From CAZVEV01 sp964625865 (GTDB lineage: Bacteria; Planctomycetota; Phycisphaerae; SM23-33), in the NCBI GenBank assembly GCA_964625865.1, contig CAZVEV010000255.1, forward strand, positions 1-9,214: a DNA stretch of 9,214 bases, read 5' to 3'. Under the pieces are notes generated by a model. The model was not told where the DNA came from. It ran no database searches and saw nothing but the letters and a program-made list of their open reading frames with translations. Made by a program: the position numbers and the translations under genes. Positions 1-7,386 of the stretch are shown here, piece by piece (the first letter of the stretch is position 1; each line of letters starts with the position of its first letter).

Positions 1-601
1 AACTCGTCGTGTACGCGTGGCTGCGCAGCCACAAGGGTTCACAGCTCCACTGAAGGCCACGCGGCGGACCGACCAGTGTGTCGGGCGTCACCGGATTGTT
101 GCCCGGTCCCTGCCGGTAGTGAGTCCATTCACCCATCTCTCGCGGCCTCGGCTTGGTGGTCTTCTTCCAGCCGTCTGCCGTCTTGATGAGGGCCACTCCA
201 CGCGGGGCCAGAACGCGCAGTACCTCTGCCATACTCACTGGGCCAAGGTCCTCGGCCACGACGACGTTCACCAGATTGTCGGTGTAGGGCAGGGCCTTGC
301 CCTCCCAGGCCTCAACGGAAACGGGACCGTAGAGACCGAGCGACTGGATGTTCTTACGAGCCGCAGCGACTTCCCGCGGATCACGGCCCAGTCCATGCAC
401 CAGGTAGCGGTCATTGATGCGCAAGGCGGCGGTCAGTTTTCCGTCGCCGCAACTGAGGTGAACGACCAGCCCCCCCTTGACGCCGCTTTGGGTGAGAAGG
501 TCCCGGGCGGCGGAAGCGTGCGCGTTCGTCACGCGGTCCGCGGCCGGAGCAGTGCTGAGACAGACCGTATAGAGGGATGCGGCAAGTAACCAGCGTTTCA
601 T
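1..601 (-). CDS. Secreted methyltransferase-like / PQQ beta-propeller fusion, 5' part only
   Basis: The 5' 200 codons are present; the gene runs off the left edge. The start at 601 gives MKRW followed by a hydrophobic stretch ending ..STAPAAD, a Sec signal peptide of about 21 residues. AGGAG lies 7 bases upstream of this ATG and only 3 from an out-of-frame ATG at 605, which favours 601. Residues 46-61 (VVHLSCGDGKLTAALR) resemble the glycine-rich SAM-binding motif I, residues 68-85 contain an acidic position after a second strand (D74), and 128-140 (RVLAPRGVALIK) resemble the late strand of class I methyltransferases. From about residue 158 (EWTHYRQGPGNN, VGPPRGLQW, WLRSH) the sequence matches, from memory, the junction and first blade of planctomycete PQQ-type propeller proteins. 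The role is unknown; an exported SAM enzyme is odd, so the domain may be degenerate or bind another ligand. The fusion architecture is inferred because the propeller lies mostly outside the window. Confidence 0.85.
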   Translation of the reverse strand, partial: MKRWLLAASLYTVCLSTAPAADRVTNAHASAARDLLTQSGVKGGLVVHLSCGDGKLTAALRINDRYLVHGLGRDPREVAAARKNIQSLGLYGPVSVEAWEGKALPYTDNLVNVVVAEDLGPVSMAEVLRVLAPRGVALIKTADGWKKTTKPRPREMGEWTHYRQGPGNNPVTPDTLVGPPRGLQWSCEPLWLRSHAYTTS

Positions 602-1004
602 TCATGTTCTCCTTGTCGGCCAATGGTCCCTTGTGTCGCGGATGAAATCCCTGTGGCGCCGGCCAACCACTCAGCCGACATTTCTCGGATGGACTGTGGC
701 GGGTCCCGATACATGGGGACCGTCGGCCTTCCTGAAGATTCTAACCACGATCCCACCATCCGGTTCTGTCTCCTCTGCTGGACAACTGGGCAATCGGGCT
801 GCTCCCGGGCCATGATACCTCACGAATGGACCCCTGCAAGGGCCTTCATCGCCGGTCCGTGCAGATCTTCACCCTTGCTTTCCCCTATCCCGGCTGTCTT
901 GACCGCTCTGGCCGTCATCGCGGGCGTCAGCCTGAGCGTCAGTCGCGAGATATGATGCCTCAACGGCCTTTCCCAAAGGCATTTACGACGACTGACTTGC
1001 GATC
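602..1004. other. Non-coding spacer upstream of the fusion gene
   Basis: About 400 bases without a convincing gene; the open frames here lack signal peptides, motifs and plausible composition. It holds the ribosome binding site of the fusion gene and small inverted repeats: GGTCCC/GGGACC (702-707 and 716-721, 8-base loop) and GCCTTT/AAAGGC (966-971 and 975-980, 3-base loop). The first resembles the palindrome at 8982-8999, so this spacer may carry a decayed copy of the same family. I found no clear promoter for the fusion gene: TAGAAT appears on the minus strand but has no matching -35. Confidence 0.5.
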
Positions 1005-1136
1005 TACGGAACCGGAGGTTGCAGGTTCGACTCCTGCCGCGCGTGTTCGTTAGTCCCTACAAGGCCAGCCATTTACGGCTGGCCTTCCGGTTTGGGGGAC
1101 CGGAGGTTAGGCTTGCCTGGGGCTTGTCTGGGCGTG
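1005..1136 (+). repeat. Dispersed repeat with tRNA-like 3' end, copy A
   Basis: Bases 1005-1120 align without gaps to 7205-7320 with 15 mismatches by hand count (about 87% identity). Similarity resumes after an 11-base insertion in this copy through TGTCTGGGCGTG at 1125-1136. The unit starts with a T-arm-like segment, stem GCAGG, loop TTCGACT, stem CCTGC (1021-1037), like the 3' third of a tRNA. A perfect 10-bp hairpin follows (1061-1086). ACCGGAGGTT occurs twice, at 1011-1020 and 1099-1108. No matching 5' acceptor strand or D-arm exists upstream, so this is not an intact tRNA gene. With copy B it brackets the sulfatase operon, as integration-site repeats do (inference). Confidence 0.8.
1061..1086. 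repeat. Perfect 10-bp hairpin inside repeat copy A
   Basis: AAGGCCAGCC (1061-1070) and GGCTGGCCTT (1077-1086) pair perfectly around the loop ATTTAC. The same place in copy B (7261-7286) keeps the hairpin with one mismatch and most of the loop (CCTTAC). No T-tract follows on either strand, so it is not a clean intrinsic terminator today; it may be what remains of one that followed a tRNA-like transcript. Confidence 0.75.
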
Positions 1137-1303
1137 CCAGTCGCGGCGTTCTGTTCTTGCAGCAACCAGGAAAGAGCGGCCCCGGGGGGGCATTCGGCTG
1201 TCTCCCGAGAGGTCGCCAATTGTGCCCGTCTGCCTCCGCAAGCGCATGGTACCATCATCTGGCTGCCCTCTGCGGATCGCCTGAAAGAGAAAGAGCGGAC
1301 TAT

Positions 1304-1468
1304 TCAACACCGTCGGAAGGTCTCGGCAGCAGCCGGAGGATTGAAGCAGCAAGCATGTACGGGAAGTCTCCTCGCCGTCCCCAGCCAAACACCCGCGGCG
1401 TTTTCGCCTGGACCTGCCAGTGCGTGTTGTCCCAAACAGAGCAGAACGACAGTGGTACCAATCATCAT
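1304..1468 (-). pseudogene. Possible remnant of a secreted protein 5' end
   Basis: A 54-residue frame begins MMIGTTVVLLCLGQHALAGP, which looks like a signal peptide, and soon reaches GVW, then turns into low-complexity, Cys/Arg-rich sequence and stops. It starts 43 bases after the beta-helix gene stop, on the same strand. Other frames here are open only briefly, so it could be the frameshifted front of a lost gene at the tail of the operon, or chance. Nothing else supports a gene in 1137-1511. Confidence 0.2.
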
Positions 1469-1511
1469 GATACGTAGCGTCTTTGTCTCTACCTCTACGT
1501 TTCTCGTTGAT

Positions 1512-3497
1512 CTAAAACCCTCGCAGCATCGGCACTTCGGCATGTGGAGATACCACCTTGTTGCCGCTGTGCCGCACGCCGACGGTATTGCCCTTTATGG
1601 CAATCCAGCCTCCCCTGGTAGGCTTGACCGTGCTCTTGAGCACGTTGTCTTTGACAATGACCTTGTCGCACTCATTGAAGACCTGAACGGGTGCCAGGAG
1701 GAAACCGTTTTCGATGTCTGTGTGGATGAGGGTGTTGTTTTTCAGGATGATGTTCCCGCCGACGTTTGCCGTGGACCGAACATGAATCCCGGAACCTCCG
1801 CAATTCTCCAGCACGTTATTCTTCACCAGGACATCGCGAGCGCCATAGCCCGAGTTCTCGTTCGGGCTGTGACACCCCGCGGCAATGCCCGAGCCGCGCG
1901 TGTTCTTAAAGACGTTGTCGGCGATCAGGCCGCGCCTGCCGTTGAACATCACGCCTTTACTGCCGCCGAGCACACGGTTACGCCGATGCACAAAATCTTC
2001 GTTGTTCGGTGAGAACCGAAACAGGAGCATGCCCTTGAAGGAGGCATCCGGCGGCCGGCCCAACTCGGCATTCAGTTCCGCCGCGCTTTTCGCCAGGCGC
2101 AGCTTTCGGGGTCGACGGTCCTCCACGTCGCCGGAGGGAACCGGCTTGTCGTCGGCAGTAAAGGTCTCCAGCACCCTGGCCGTGGCGGTCTTGTTGGTCT
2201 TCACGTGCCAGAGCAGAACCTCGTCGCCTTTCCGTATCTCCGAAACCCAGGGATGTTTGGCAAGCACGGCGACATTGCCGTCCTCGATGCCGGCCAGTGA
2301 CATCTTGATCGTCTGGACCGCCATGTTGTCGTCCGGCAGGTACTTGAATTCGCAGTTCTCGATCCACATCCCGGTGATGCCGCCTGTGATAAGGCCCTGC
2401 CCTCCGAGAAAATGCTTTTCGGTGCGGGGCAGGAACCGGCACGACAGATAGGAATTCGCCGAGTTGTCCGTTCCGTGGAGAGCGGCACCGCCCGTGCCGA
2501 GCAGCGTGATGCGGCTCAGGGTGACCTTCTTTGTGAATTGCGAAGTGAGAAGTCCATACGAGTACTTGAGGAGGGCGCCGGTCATGCCCGGCTTGATCCC
2601 TCGGAACGTGGTCCTTTTCACATTGTGGAAGGTGTAATTGCCCGCGGCGTCCGGCCCGGTAAGGGAGATGCCGGGGTCAGCCATCGAAAGAGAGGCATAA
2701 CGGACGGCTTTTCCCGGACTCTTGAGATCGACACAGCGCATCAGCCCCGCGCCTTTCCCGGGCGTGAAATACCGGCTCACGTCCTGTGGAAACCCCTCTT
2801 TCGCCTTTACGGTCACCGTCCGATCGGCACCATTCACGTCGACAATGTCAACATGTGTTCCGGAATCGACGGTCGGTTTGACCGTCATGTTCTGCACCGT
2901 GATGTTCGCGGAGAAATTGAAAAGCAGGAACTTAGCGTCCAGCGAAAACGTACTGCCGCCGCCGTCGATGATCAGGTCCTTTGTTTTGCGGAAATGGACG
3001 TGTTGTCTGATTCGATAGTCTCCCTTCTCGAAGACCACTTTGGCCGGCGTGTTTCTCGCTGCTTCCTTGATGATCGCGGCAATATCCTCGCTCGTTGCGC
3101 CCTTCTTCACGGGAAAGATCTTCGATTCGCTCAGCCGGAAGCTGAAGGCCTCAGACCATCGGTGGCTGCCAACTTTGCGGACACGCCAGAAGTAGGTGCC
3201 AGCAGAGAGTGGCTTGACGCTCACGAAGCGAGAGACGACTTCCAGCGAATCGTCGACCTCGATGGTGTTGAAATCGCTATCGTGAGCAATTTGGATCTGA
3301 TGGGCGTCCTCCAGGCCCGTACCCGCCAACCGGTGCCAGCGGAAATGCGGGTGCGGCATGTAGATAGTTGCACCGTTCTGCGGCGCGAGAAGCCGGACCC
3401 CGCCGCGGTCGGAGCCGCTTTCAGCCGCACAGTTTATCGAACAGCACAGCAGGAAAACAAGAATCGGTTGCAGGATTAGCGAACGGTGGTGTCTCAT
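1512..3497 (-). CDS. Secreted Ig-like plus right-handed beta-helix protein, GH110-like
   Basis: 661 residues. Residues 1-25 are a Sec signal peptide (LILQPILVFLLCCSINCAA), probably cut before ESGS; no proper lipobox is seen. Residues 33-122 form an Ig/FnIII-like domain (LLAPQNGATI, FRWHRL, TYFWRVRK, WSEAFSFRL). Residues 131-650 are a pectate-lyase-type right-handed beta-helix: DLIIDGGGSTF (174-184), NITVQNMTV (198-206), MWIENCEFKYLPDDNMAVQT (377-396), then coils such as VLVKNNVLENCGGSGIHV (556-573) and VIVKDNVLKS. The run IENC-F-DD followed by a small beta insert (422-447) and a late helix with Asn ladders recalls GH110 alpha-1,3-galactosidases. This is recognition from memory and catalytic residues are not assigned; another polysaccharide lyase or hydrolase fold is possible. 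As last gene of the operon it likely acts on a glycan desulfated by its neighbours. There is no clear Shine-Dalgarno. Confidence 0.85.
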   Translation of the reverse strand: MRHHRSLILQPILVFLLCCSINCAAESGSDRGGVRLLAPQNGATIYMPHPHFRWHRLAGTGLEDAHQIQIAHDSDFNTIEVDDSLEVVSRFVSVKPLSAGTYFWRVRKVGSHRWSEAFSFRLSESKIFPVKKGATSEDIAAIIKEAARNTPAKVVFEKGDYRIRQHVHFRKTKDLIIDGGGSTFSLDAKFLLFNFSANITVQNMTVKPTVDSGTHVDIVDVNGADRTVTVKAKEGFPQDVSRYFTPGKGAGLMRCVDLKSPGKAVRYASLSMADPGISLTGPDAAGNYTFHNVKRTTFRGIKPGMTGALLKYSYGLLTSQFTKKVTLSRITLLGTGGAALHGTDNSANSYLSCRFLPRTEKHFLGGQGLITGGITGMWIENCEFKYLPDDNMAVQTIKMSLAGIEDGNVAVLAKHPWVSEIRKGDEVLLWHVKTNKTATARVLETFTADDKPVPSGDVEDRRPRKLRLAKSAAELNAELGRPPDASFKGMLLFRFSPNNEDFVHRRNRVLGGSKGVMFNGRRGLIADNVFKNTRGSGIAAGCHSPNENSGYGARDVLVKNNVLENCGGSGIHVRSTANVGGNIILKNNTLIHTDIENGFLLAPVQVFNECDKVIVKDNVLKSTVKPTRGGWIAIKGNTVGVRHSGNKVVSPHAEVPMLRGF

Positions 3498-3506
3498 AGG
3501 CTAATG

Positions 3507-3542
3507 CTTAGCAATAACAGCGATCTATTCATAATTGTTCAA
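3507..3542 (-). promoter_or_regulatory. Weak internal promoter candidate before the beta-helix gene
   Basis: The 64-base spacer between sulfatase and beta-helix gene is AT-rich. On the minus strand TTGAAC (3542-3537) and TGTTAT (3519-3514) are 17 bases apart, each matching 4 of 6 consensus positions. A start near 3507 would leave only about 10 bases of leader, so it is a weak candidate; transcription from the upstream sulfatase genes is more likely. Confidence 0.2.
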
Positions 3543-3561
3543 AGTAATAGTTCAGTGAAAG

Positions 3562-5208
3562 CTATTCAGAACGGTATTTCCTGATCCAGGTGGCGTAAAG
3601 GAACGTTTCGCCGTTGTTCTGCTGTTTCGCGCCCGGGGTCGAACGACCGTCATCAATGTATTTCTGAGCAAGCGCAGTCAGACTCTTCACCACTTCCGGA
3701 TACTTGCCGGAAAGGTTCTTCAGCTCCGCCGGATCCGATTCCATGTCATAAAGCTGAACCCATTCGTGATCCGCCAATTTTTCCGGTTCGACACAAAACC
3801 TGCCGCGTTTTTTGTCTGATTCCCGCTTTTCCTTATTCCCCTTCCAGGGGGTCGGATTACTCCACCCGCCGGATCCGGGACAGAACGCCAGCTTCCATTT
3901 GCCCTTACGGATGGCAAAACTGCCGTTGTACGAATGATGAATGACCGCCTCATGAACCGGCCCCTTCGCCTTACCCGCCAGGACCGGCAGGATGCTCACC
4001 GAATCTTCGGCAGCGGTATCAGGAATTTCGGCATCTACAATATCGGCACAGGTCGCGAACAGATCCACCAGGCAGATCGTCTGGTCCGAGACACTGCCGG
4101 GCTTCACTTTACCGTCCCAGCGGGCAATAAACGGCACCCGATGACCGCCTTCGTAAATATCCGCCTTGTGACCGCGATAGATGTCGCTGGGGTAATGAAC
4201 ATCGGAATTCTCCTCAACCGGCTTATCCATCCGGAACTGGATCTTCTTCTTGTCGGTAAACCCGCTTTTCGCAGCCGGGCTGCACCCGTTGTCGGCAGTC
4301 ACGATAATCAATGTATTATCGGAGATTCCTGCCTGTTCAACCGCCTGAACGATCTGTCCGACCGACCAGTCGGTCTCCATGACAAAGTCACCGTATTTTC
4401 CGAGCGGGCTTCTGCCTTGGAACGCCTCTGACGGCACAATGGGCGTATGCGGCGAGGCCAGCGGTATATAGAGGAAGAACGGTTTGCCGGTCTCAGCCTG
4501 CTTTTTGATCCATGCGACCGATTTTTCGGTAATGACCGGCAGCACTTCGGTAAATTTGAAGCTTGCCCCCTGCGGACCGGGTCGGCACATATCGTTCGGG
4601 CGCGTTCCCGGCTCGACAAAACGGTTGTTCTCGATCCAGACGTACGGCGCCATATCCAGAGACGCCGTTATCCCCCAGAGATAGCCGAACCCCACATCGC
4701 ACGGTCCGTCGGTGATCTTTCCGTTCCAGTCAAAGTTCGATTCGACTGTCCCCTTCTTCTTGTCCACTTCGGCACGGGGCGCTTGCCCATCCGTCGTGGG
4801 CAATCCCATTCCCAGATGCCACTTGCCGACCATTCCGGTGACATACCCGTTCTTTTTGAGCATCGACGCGACCGTTTCCCGGCCTGGTTCAATCAAGGCA
4901 GGAGCATATCCATTCAAGACACCGGACTTTTTCGCACTACGCCAATTGTAGCGTCCTGTCAGCACACTGTAGCGCGTCGGCGTGCAGACCGACGACGAAC
5001 TGTGCGCATCCGTGAACTTCATCCCTTTCTGTGCCAGCCGGTCCATATGCGGCGTATCGATCTTACAACGCTCACCGCCGTAGGCCTTCACATCGCCCAA
5101 GCCCATGTCATCGGCAAGAATCACAATGATGTTGGGATGCTTCTCCTCCGCGAGAGCCGATCCAACCAGCGCACAAAGGGCCAATGCCAATACAAACCTT
5201 CTCTTCAT
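3562..5208 (-). CDS. Secreted formylglycine-dependent sulfatase (type I, family S1)
   Basis: 548 residues, normal for the family. Residues 1-20 are a Sec signal peptide ending ALA before EEKHPN. The alkaline-phosphatase-fold core is complete: NIIVILADD (26-34) with metal ligands D33 and D34, the CxPxR site CTPTR at 75-79 where C75 would become formylglycine, GKWHLG (128-133) with K129 and H131, SPHTP with H254, TADNG with D306/N307, and RGHKADIYEGG (345-355) with K348. The C-terminal subdomain with LYDMESDPAELKNLS (486-500) is typical of arylsulfatase/GALNS-like enzymes. It should hydrolyse sulfate esters, probably on a polysaccharide outside the cytoplasm; the substrate cannot be read from sequence. 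Activity needs a maturase (FGE or anSME) not encoded here. AAGGA lies 10 bases before the ATG. It starts 31 bases after the upstream sulfatase and ends 64 bases before the beta-helix gene, so the three are likely co-transcribed. Confidence 0.95.
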   Translation of the reverse strand: MKRRFVLALALCALVGSALAEEKHPNIIVILADDMGLGDVKAYGGERCKIDTPHMDRLAQKGMKFTDAHSSSSVCTPTRYSVLTGRYNWRSAKKSGVLNGYAPALIEPGRETVASMLKKNGYVTGMVGKWHLGMGLPTTDGQAPRAEVDKKKGTVESNFDWNGKITDGPCDVGFGYLWGITASLDMAPYVWIENNRFVEPGTRPNDMCRPGPQGASFKFTEVLPVITEKSVAWIKKQAETGKPFFLYIPLASPHTPIVPSEAFQGRSPLGKYGDFVMETDWSVGQIVQAVEQAGISDNTLIIVTADNGCSPAAKSGFTDKKKIQFRMDKPVEENSDVHYPSDIYRGHKADIYEGGHRVPFIARWDGKVKPGSVSDQTICLVDLFATCADIVDAEIPDTAAEDSVSILPVLAGKAKGPVHEAVIHHSYNGSFAIRKGKWKLAFCPGSGGWSNPTPWKGNKEKRESDKKRGRFCVEPEKLADHEWVQLYDMESDPAELKNLSGKYPEVVKSLTALAQKYIDDGRSTPGAKQQNNGETFLYATWIRKYRSE

Positions 5209-5239
5209 ATTCGGTTCTTCCTTTGTAATGATCTGTCGA

Positions 5240-6970
5240 TCACGGTTTGATGCTCACCCGCTCCCGCACGGGCTTCAGACGTTTTACGTCTGTAGCGTTG
5301 AAAACAGGACTCTCTCTCAGCTCATCCGCACCCGCGCCCTGGATATATGTGACAAACTCCTTAAGAAACTCAGCGCCCCGACCTTCCTCTGGGAATTGAC
5401 CGTCCAGAACGACCTCCTCCTTAAAAACGGAAACCGGATTCTCGATGGATCGTGCGTGGACGGGCAATTGTCTATAGGTCGCCCCCTTCCCTTTCCCGTC
5501 CAGAGTCGACCAGTAAACGACCTTGTCTTTGCCTTTGATGTAAACAGCGTTGCAAATGCTCGCGCGATCCCAGTAGTTCAAGCCTCCGAACATCATTCCT
5601 TCAAACTCTCTCTTAGCGTCCGCAAGCCCCCCGTAATGCTTAGCCCGATAGATCCCGGAAGCCTTATACATGCTGCTTTTGCTATTGGCATAAAAATAGA
5701 CCTGGTCATTCGGCACGGGCCTGTTTTGCGCCAAATGGGGCCAGACGTTAATCCCATCGAAGGGGAAGTCCGGCTTGTCCTTTTTATCAACAATCCCGAC
5801 GAGCGTCGGAGCTATACAAGTCGTCGGGGTAATCTCATTGACGATCCGGCCGCTCGCTGCGGAGCCTGCGATCGGCTTGCTCCAGAAGATCATCGGCACG
5901 CGAATCCCGCCCTCAAAGTGACTGGACTTGAAGTTTTCAAGCGGATAATTCGACCCGGAAATGCTGCCGTTGTCGCTGGTAAAGATCACCATCGTATCAT
6001 CTTCAACACCGGCATCCTTGAGAGTCTGCATTATCTTGCCGACACCACGATCCATAGCATAGGTCAAAGCCGCAAAGTTGCGGTCGTTGAACTGTGCCCT
6101 CCCCAACGCTTTCGCCTTCTTGTATGCCAATGACGTCTTCTTTGACCAGCCGGGAGCGGAGGGGCGCACGCCCGCCTGTTTGCACCGTTTATGTACCTCG
6201 GGAGGCATGGGCTCAAAATCCCGGCTTTTCTTCGCGTTAATCAGCTCAATCCAATCTTCCTTCTTAATTCCATCAAAGTCGCCCGGATACATCTTCTGCA
6301 AATCTTCCAGCTTACCGTCCAGCGGGGTGTGAGGGGCCGTGTAGGCGAGATAAAGAAAGAAAGGCTTCTTGGCTTTTACGGAACGCGTAATGAAATCAGC
6401 GCCGAAATCCGTAAAGAGGTCGGTGATGTACTCGCCGCCCTTTGCAACAAAGGGATCTGACGCAAACCCAACGCGCCGAGGCAGTTGTTCCCCCTTACTC
6501 ATGTAGTACTTGCGCATGCCGCCATTATACAGGAACGCGTCATTAAACCCGCCTGTCGCGGGGTCCTTATCCATGCCTTTTGAGATCGTACCATGTGATT
6601 TGCCGACAAAGCAGGTCGTATACCCCCGGTCGCGCATTTGCTTGCCAATCCATGGGCGCTCTATCACATCCGCGCGATTACACCAACGCCCGGAGAGGAG
6701 AGTCGTGCGTGAGGGAGCGCACCAGCTCGCAGCATACGTCTGCATAAAACGGACGCCGTCCCGCCCCAGCTTATCAAGATTGGGTGTAAACTCATCAGAC
6801 AGGCTGGACTCATCATCGCCCTGGAAAAGCTTTTTGTAACAACCCAGGTCACCAAAGCCAAAGTCGTCGACAAAGATGACGACAAAGTTCTTCGGTGCTT
6901 TCAGGTCCAACGCAGCCGCCGGGGCAACCATCGCACAAAGAGCCAATAAGGTAATCCATGTTCGTTTCAT
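5240..6970 (-). CDS. Secreted formylglycine-dependent sulfatase, divergent S1 member
   Basis: 576 residues from the chosen start at 6970 (MKRTWITLL). An upstream in-frame ATG at 6988 would add six residues before the signal peptide; AAAGG about 6 bases before 6970 favours the shorter form. Residues 1-20 are the signal peptide (ending PAAA). Core motifs: NFVVIFVDDFGFGD (28-41) with D35/D36, CAPSR (84-88) with the formylglycine Cys at 84, H214 in APHTP, TSDNG with D333/N334, and K348 ahead of HFEGGIRVP. The usual GKWHLG is GKSHGT here (123-128): the Lys and His remain but Trp and Leu-Gly are lost. A Lys/Arg-rich insert (about 232-296) sits before the DNG motif. It differs enough from its neighbour to suggest a different sulfate position or sugar. 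First gene of the operon; stop TGA. Confidence 0.93.
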   Translation of the reverse strand: MKRTWITLLALCAMVAPAAALDLKAPKNFVVIFVDDFGFGDLGCYKKLFQGDDESSLSDEFTPNLDKLGRDGVRFMQTYAASWCAPSRTTLLSGRWCNRADVIERPWIGKQMRDRGYTTCFVGKSHGTISKGMDKDPATGGFNDAFLYNGGMRKYYMSKGEQLPRRVGFASDPFVAKGGEYITDLFTDFGADFITRSVKAKKPFFLYLAYTAPHTPLDGKLEDLQKMYPGDFDGIKKEDWIELINAKKSRDFEPMPPEVHKRCKQAGVRPSAPGWSKKTSLAYKKAKALGRAQFNDRNFAALTYAMDRGVGKIMQTLKDAGVEDDTMVIFTSDNGSISGSNYPLENFKSSHFEGGIRVPMIFWSKPIAGSAASGRIVNEITPTTCIAPTLVGIVDKKDKPDFPFDGINVWPHLAQNRPVPNDQVYFYANSKSSMYKASGIYRAKHYGGLADAKREFEGMMFGGLNYWDRASICNAVYIKGKDKVVYWSTLDGKGKGATYRQLPVHARSIENPVSVFKEEVVLDGQFPEEGRGAEFLKEFVTYIQGAGADELRESPVFNATDVKRLKPVRERVSIKP

Positions 6971-7056
6971 TGTTCGCCTTTCATTCACGGTTGCCTCGGC
7001 CTGTCACAGGTCCCTCTGGCGGTTGGCCCGTCCGCGGGCAGGTAGCGGATGGCCAC

Positions 7057-7100
7057 AGACTAGTCTAGTATAGACGCCGAGGCCAGCAGAAGCCTGTCAA
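7057..7100 (-). promoter_or_regulatory. Possible operon promoter with palindromic operator
   Basis: On the minus strand a perfect TTGACA (7100-7095) and a good TATACT (7072-7067) precede the sulfatase operon, but 22 bases lie between them instead of about 17. Directly downstream of the -10 is the perfect 10-base palindrome AGACTAGTCT (7057-7066), where a repressor could sit over the start site. The long spacer suggests either dependence on an activator or that one hexamer is fortuitous. The leader to the ATG would be about 90 bases. Confidence 0.3.
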
Positions 7101-7204
7101 GAGAATGCCCCTCGGACCTTTCGCAGCCTTCGGTGTGCTCTAGATCCGCCCGAGATAGGGAAGACCCGCATCTGATTCAGTCGTCCCGAGGCAGTTCGGA
7201 CCGT

Positions 7205-7325
7205 TACGGAACCGGAGGTTGCAGGTTCGAATCCTGCCGCGAGTGTTCGTTAACCCTTACAAGGCCATCCCCTTACGGCTGGCCTTGGGGTTTAGGGGAA
7301 CGGAGGTTGGGCGTGTCTGGGCGTG
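7205..7325 (+). repeat. Dispersed repeat with tRNA-like 3' end, copy B
   Basis: Direct copy of 1005-1136 at an offset of exactly 6200 over the ungapped part. The T-arm-like part here is closer to tRNA consensus, GCAGG-TTCGAAT-CCTGC (7221-7237). The hairpin at 7261-7286 carries one mismatch. The outer ACCGGAGGTT repeat is kept at 7211-7220 and is AACGGAGGTT at 7299-7308. It lies about 100 bases upstream of the putative operon promoter, between the operon and the terminator of the next gene to the right. No complete tRNA can be folded from the upstream bases. Confidence 0.8.
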
Positions 7326-7386
7326 TCCGAGGCCGTCTGCCCCATCCTCGCTCACCATGACGACTCCTTACGGCGCGGGCACGGGC

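Noticed and set aside
1005..1045. Intact tRNA genes at copies A and B
   Set aside because: Only the T-arm and 3' part fit. No 5' acceptor strand complementary to the 3' end, no D-arm and no proper anticodon loop can be found upstream of either copy.
1472..1500. ACGTAG/CTACGT inverted repeat as terminator of the sulfatase operon
   Set aside because: The stem is only 6 bp with a 17-base loop and has no T-tract after it on the minus strand.
3420..3440. Lipoprotein signal on the beta-helix protein
   Set aside because: The Cys residues in FLLCCSINCAA do not follow a proper L-(A/S)-(G/A)-C lipobox; cleavage after CAA by signal peptidase I fits better.
2412..3479. Long plus-strand open frame opposite the beta-helix gene
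   Set aside because: It is antisense to a well-supported secreted protein and has no signal, motif or plausible composition; the same holds for plus-strand frames at 17-589, 4447-5250, 5105-6133 and 7800-8924.
1005..7325. Insertion sequence, integrase or CRISPR array within the bracketed region
   Set aside because: No transposase or recombinase frame and no regularly spaced repeats are present; only the two bracketing repeats and the operon can be supported.
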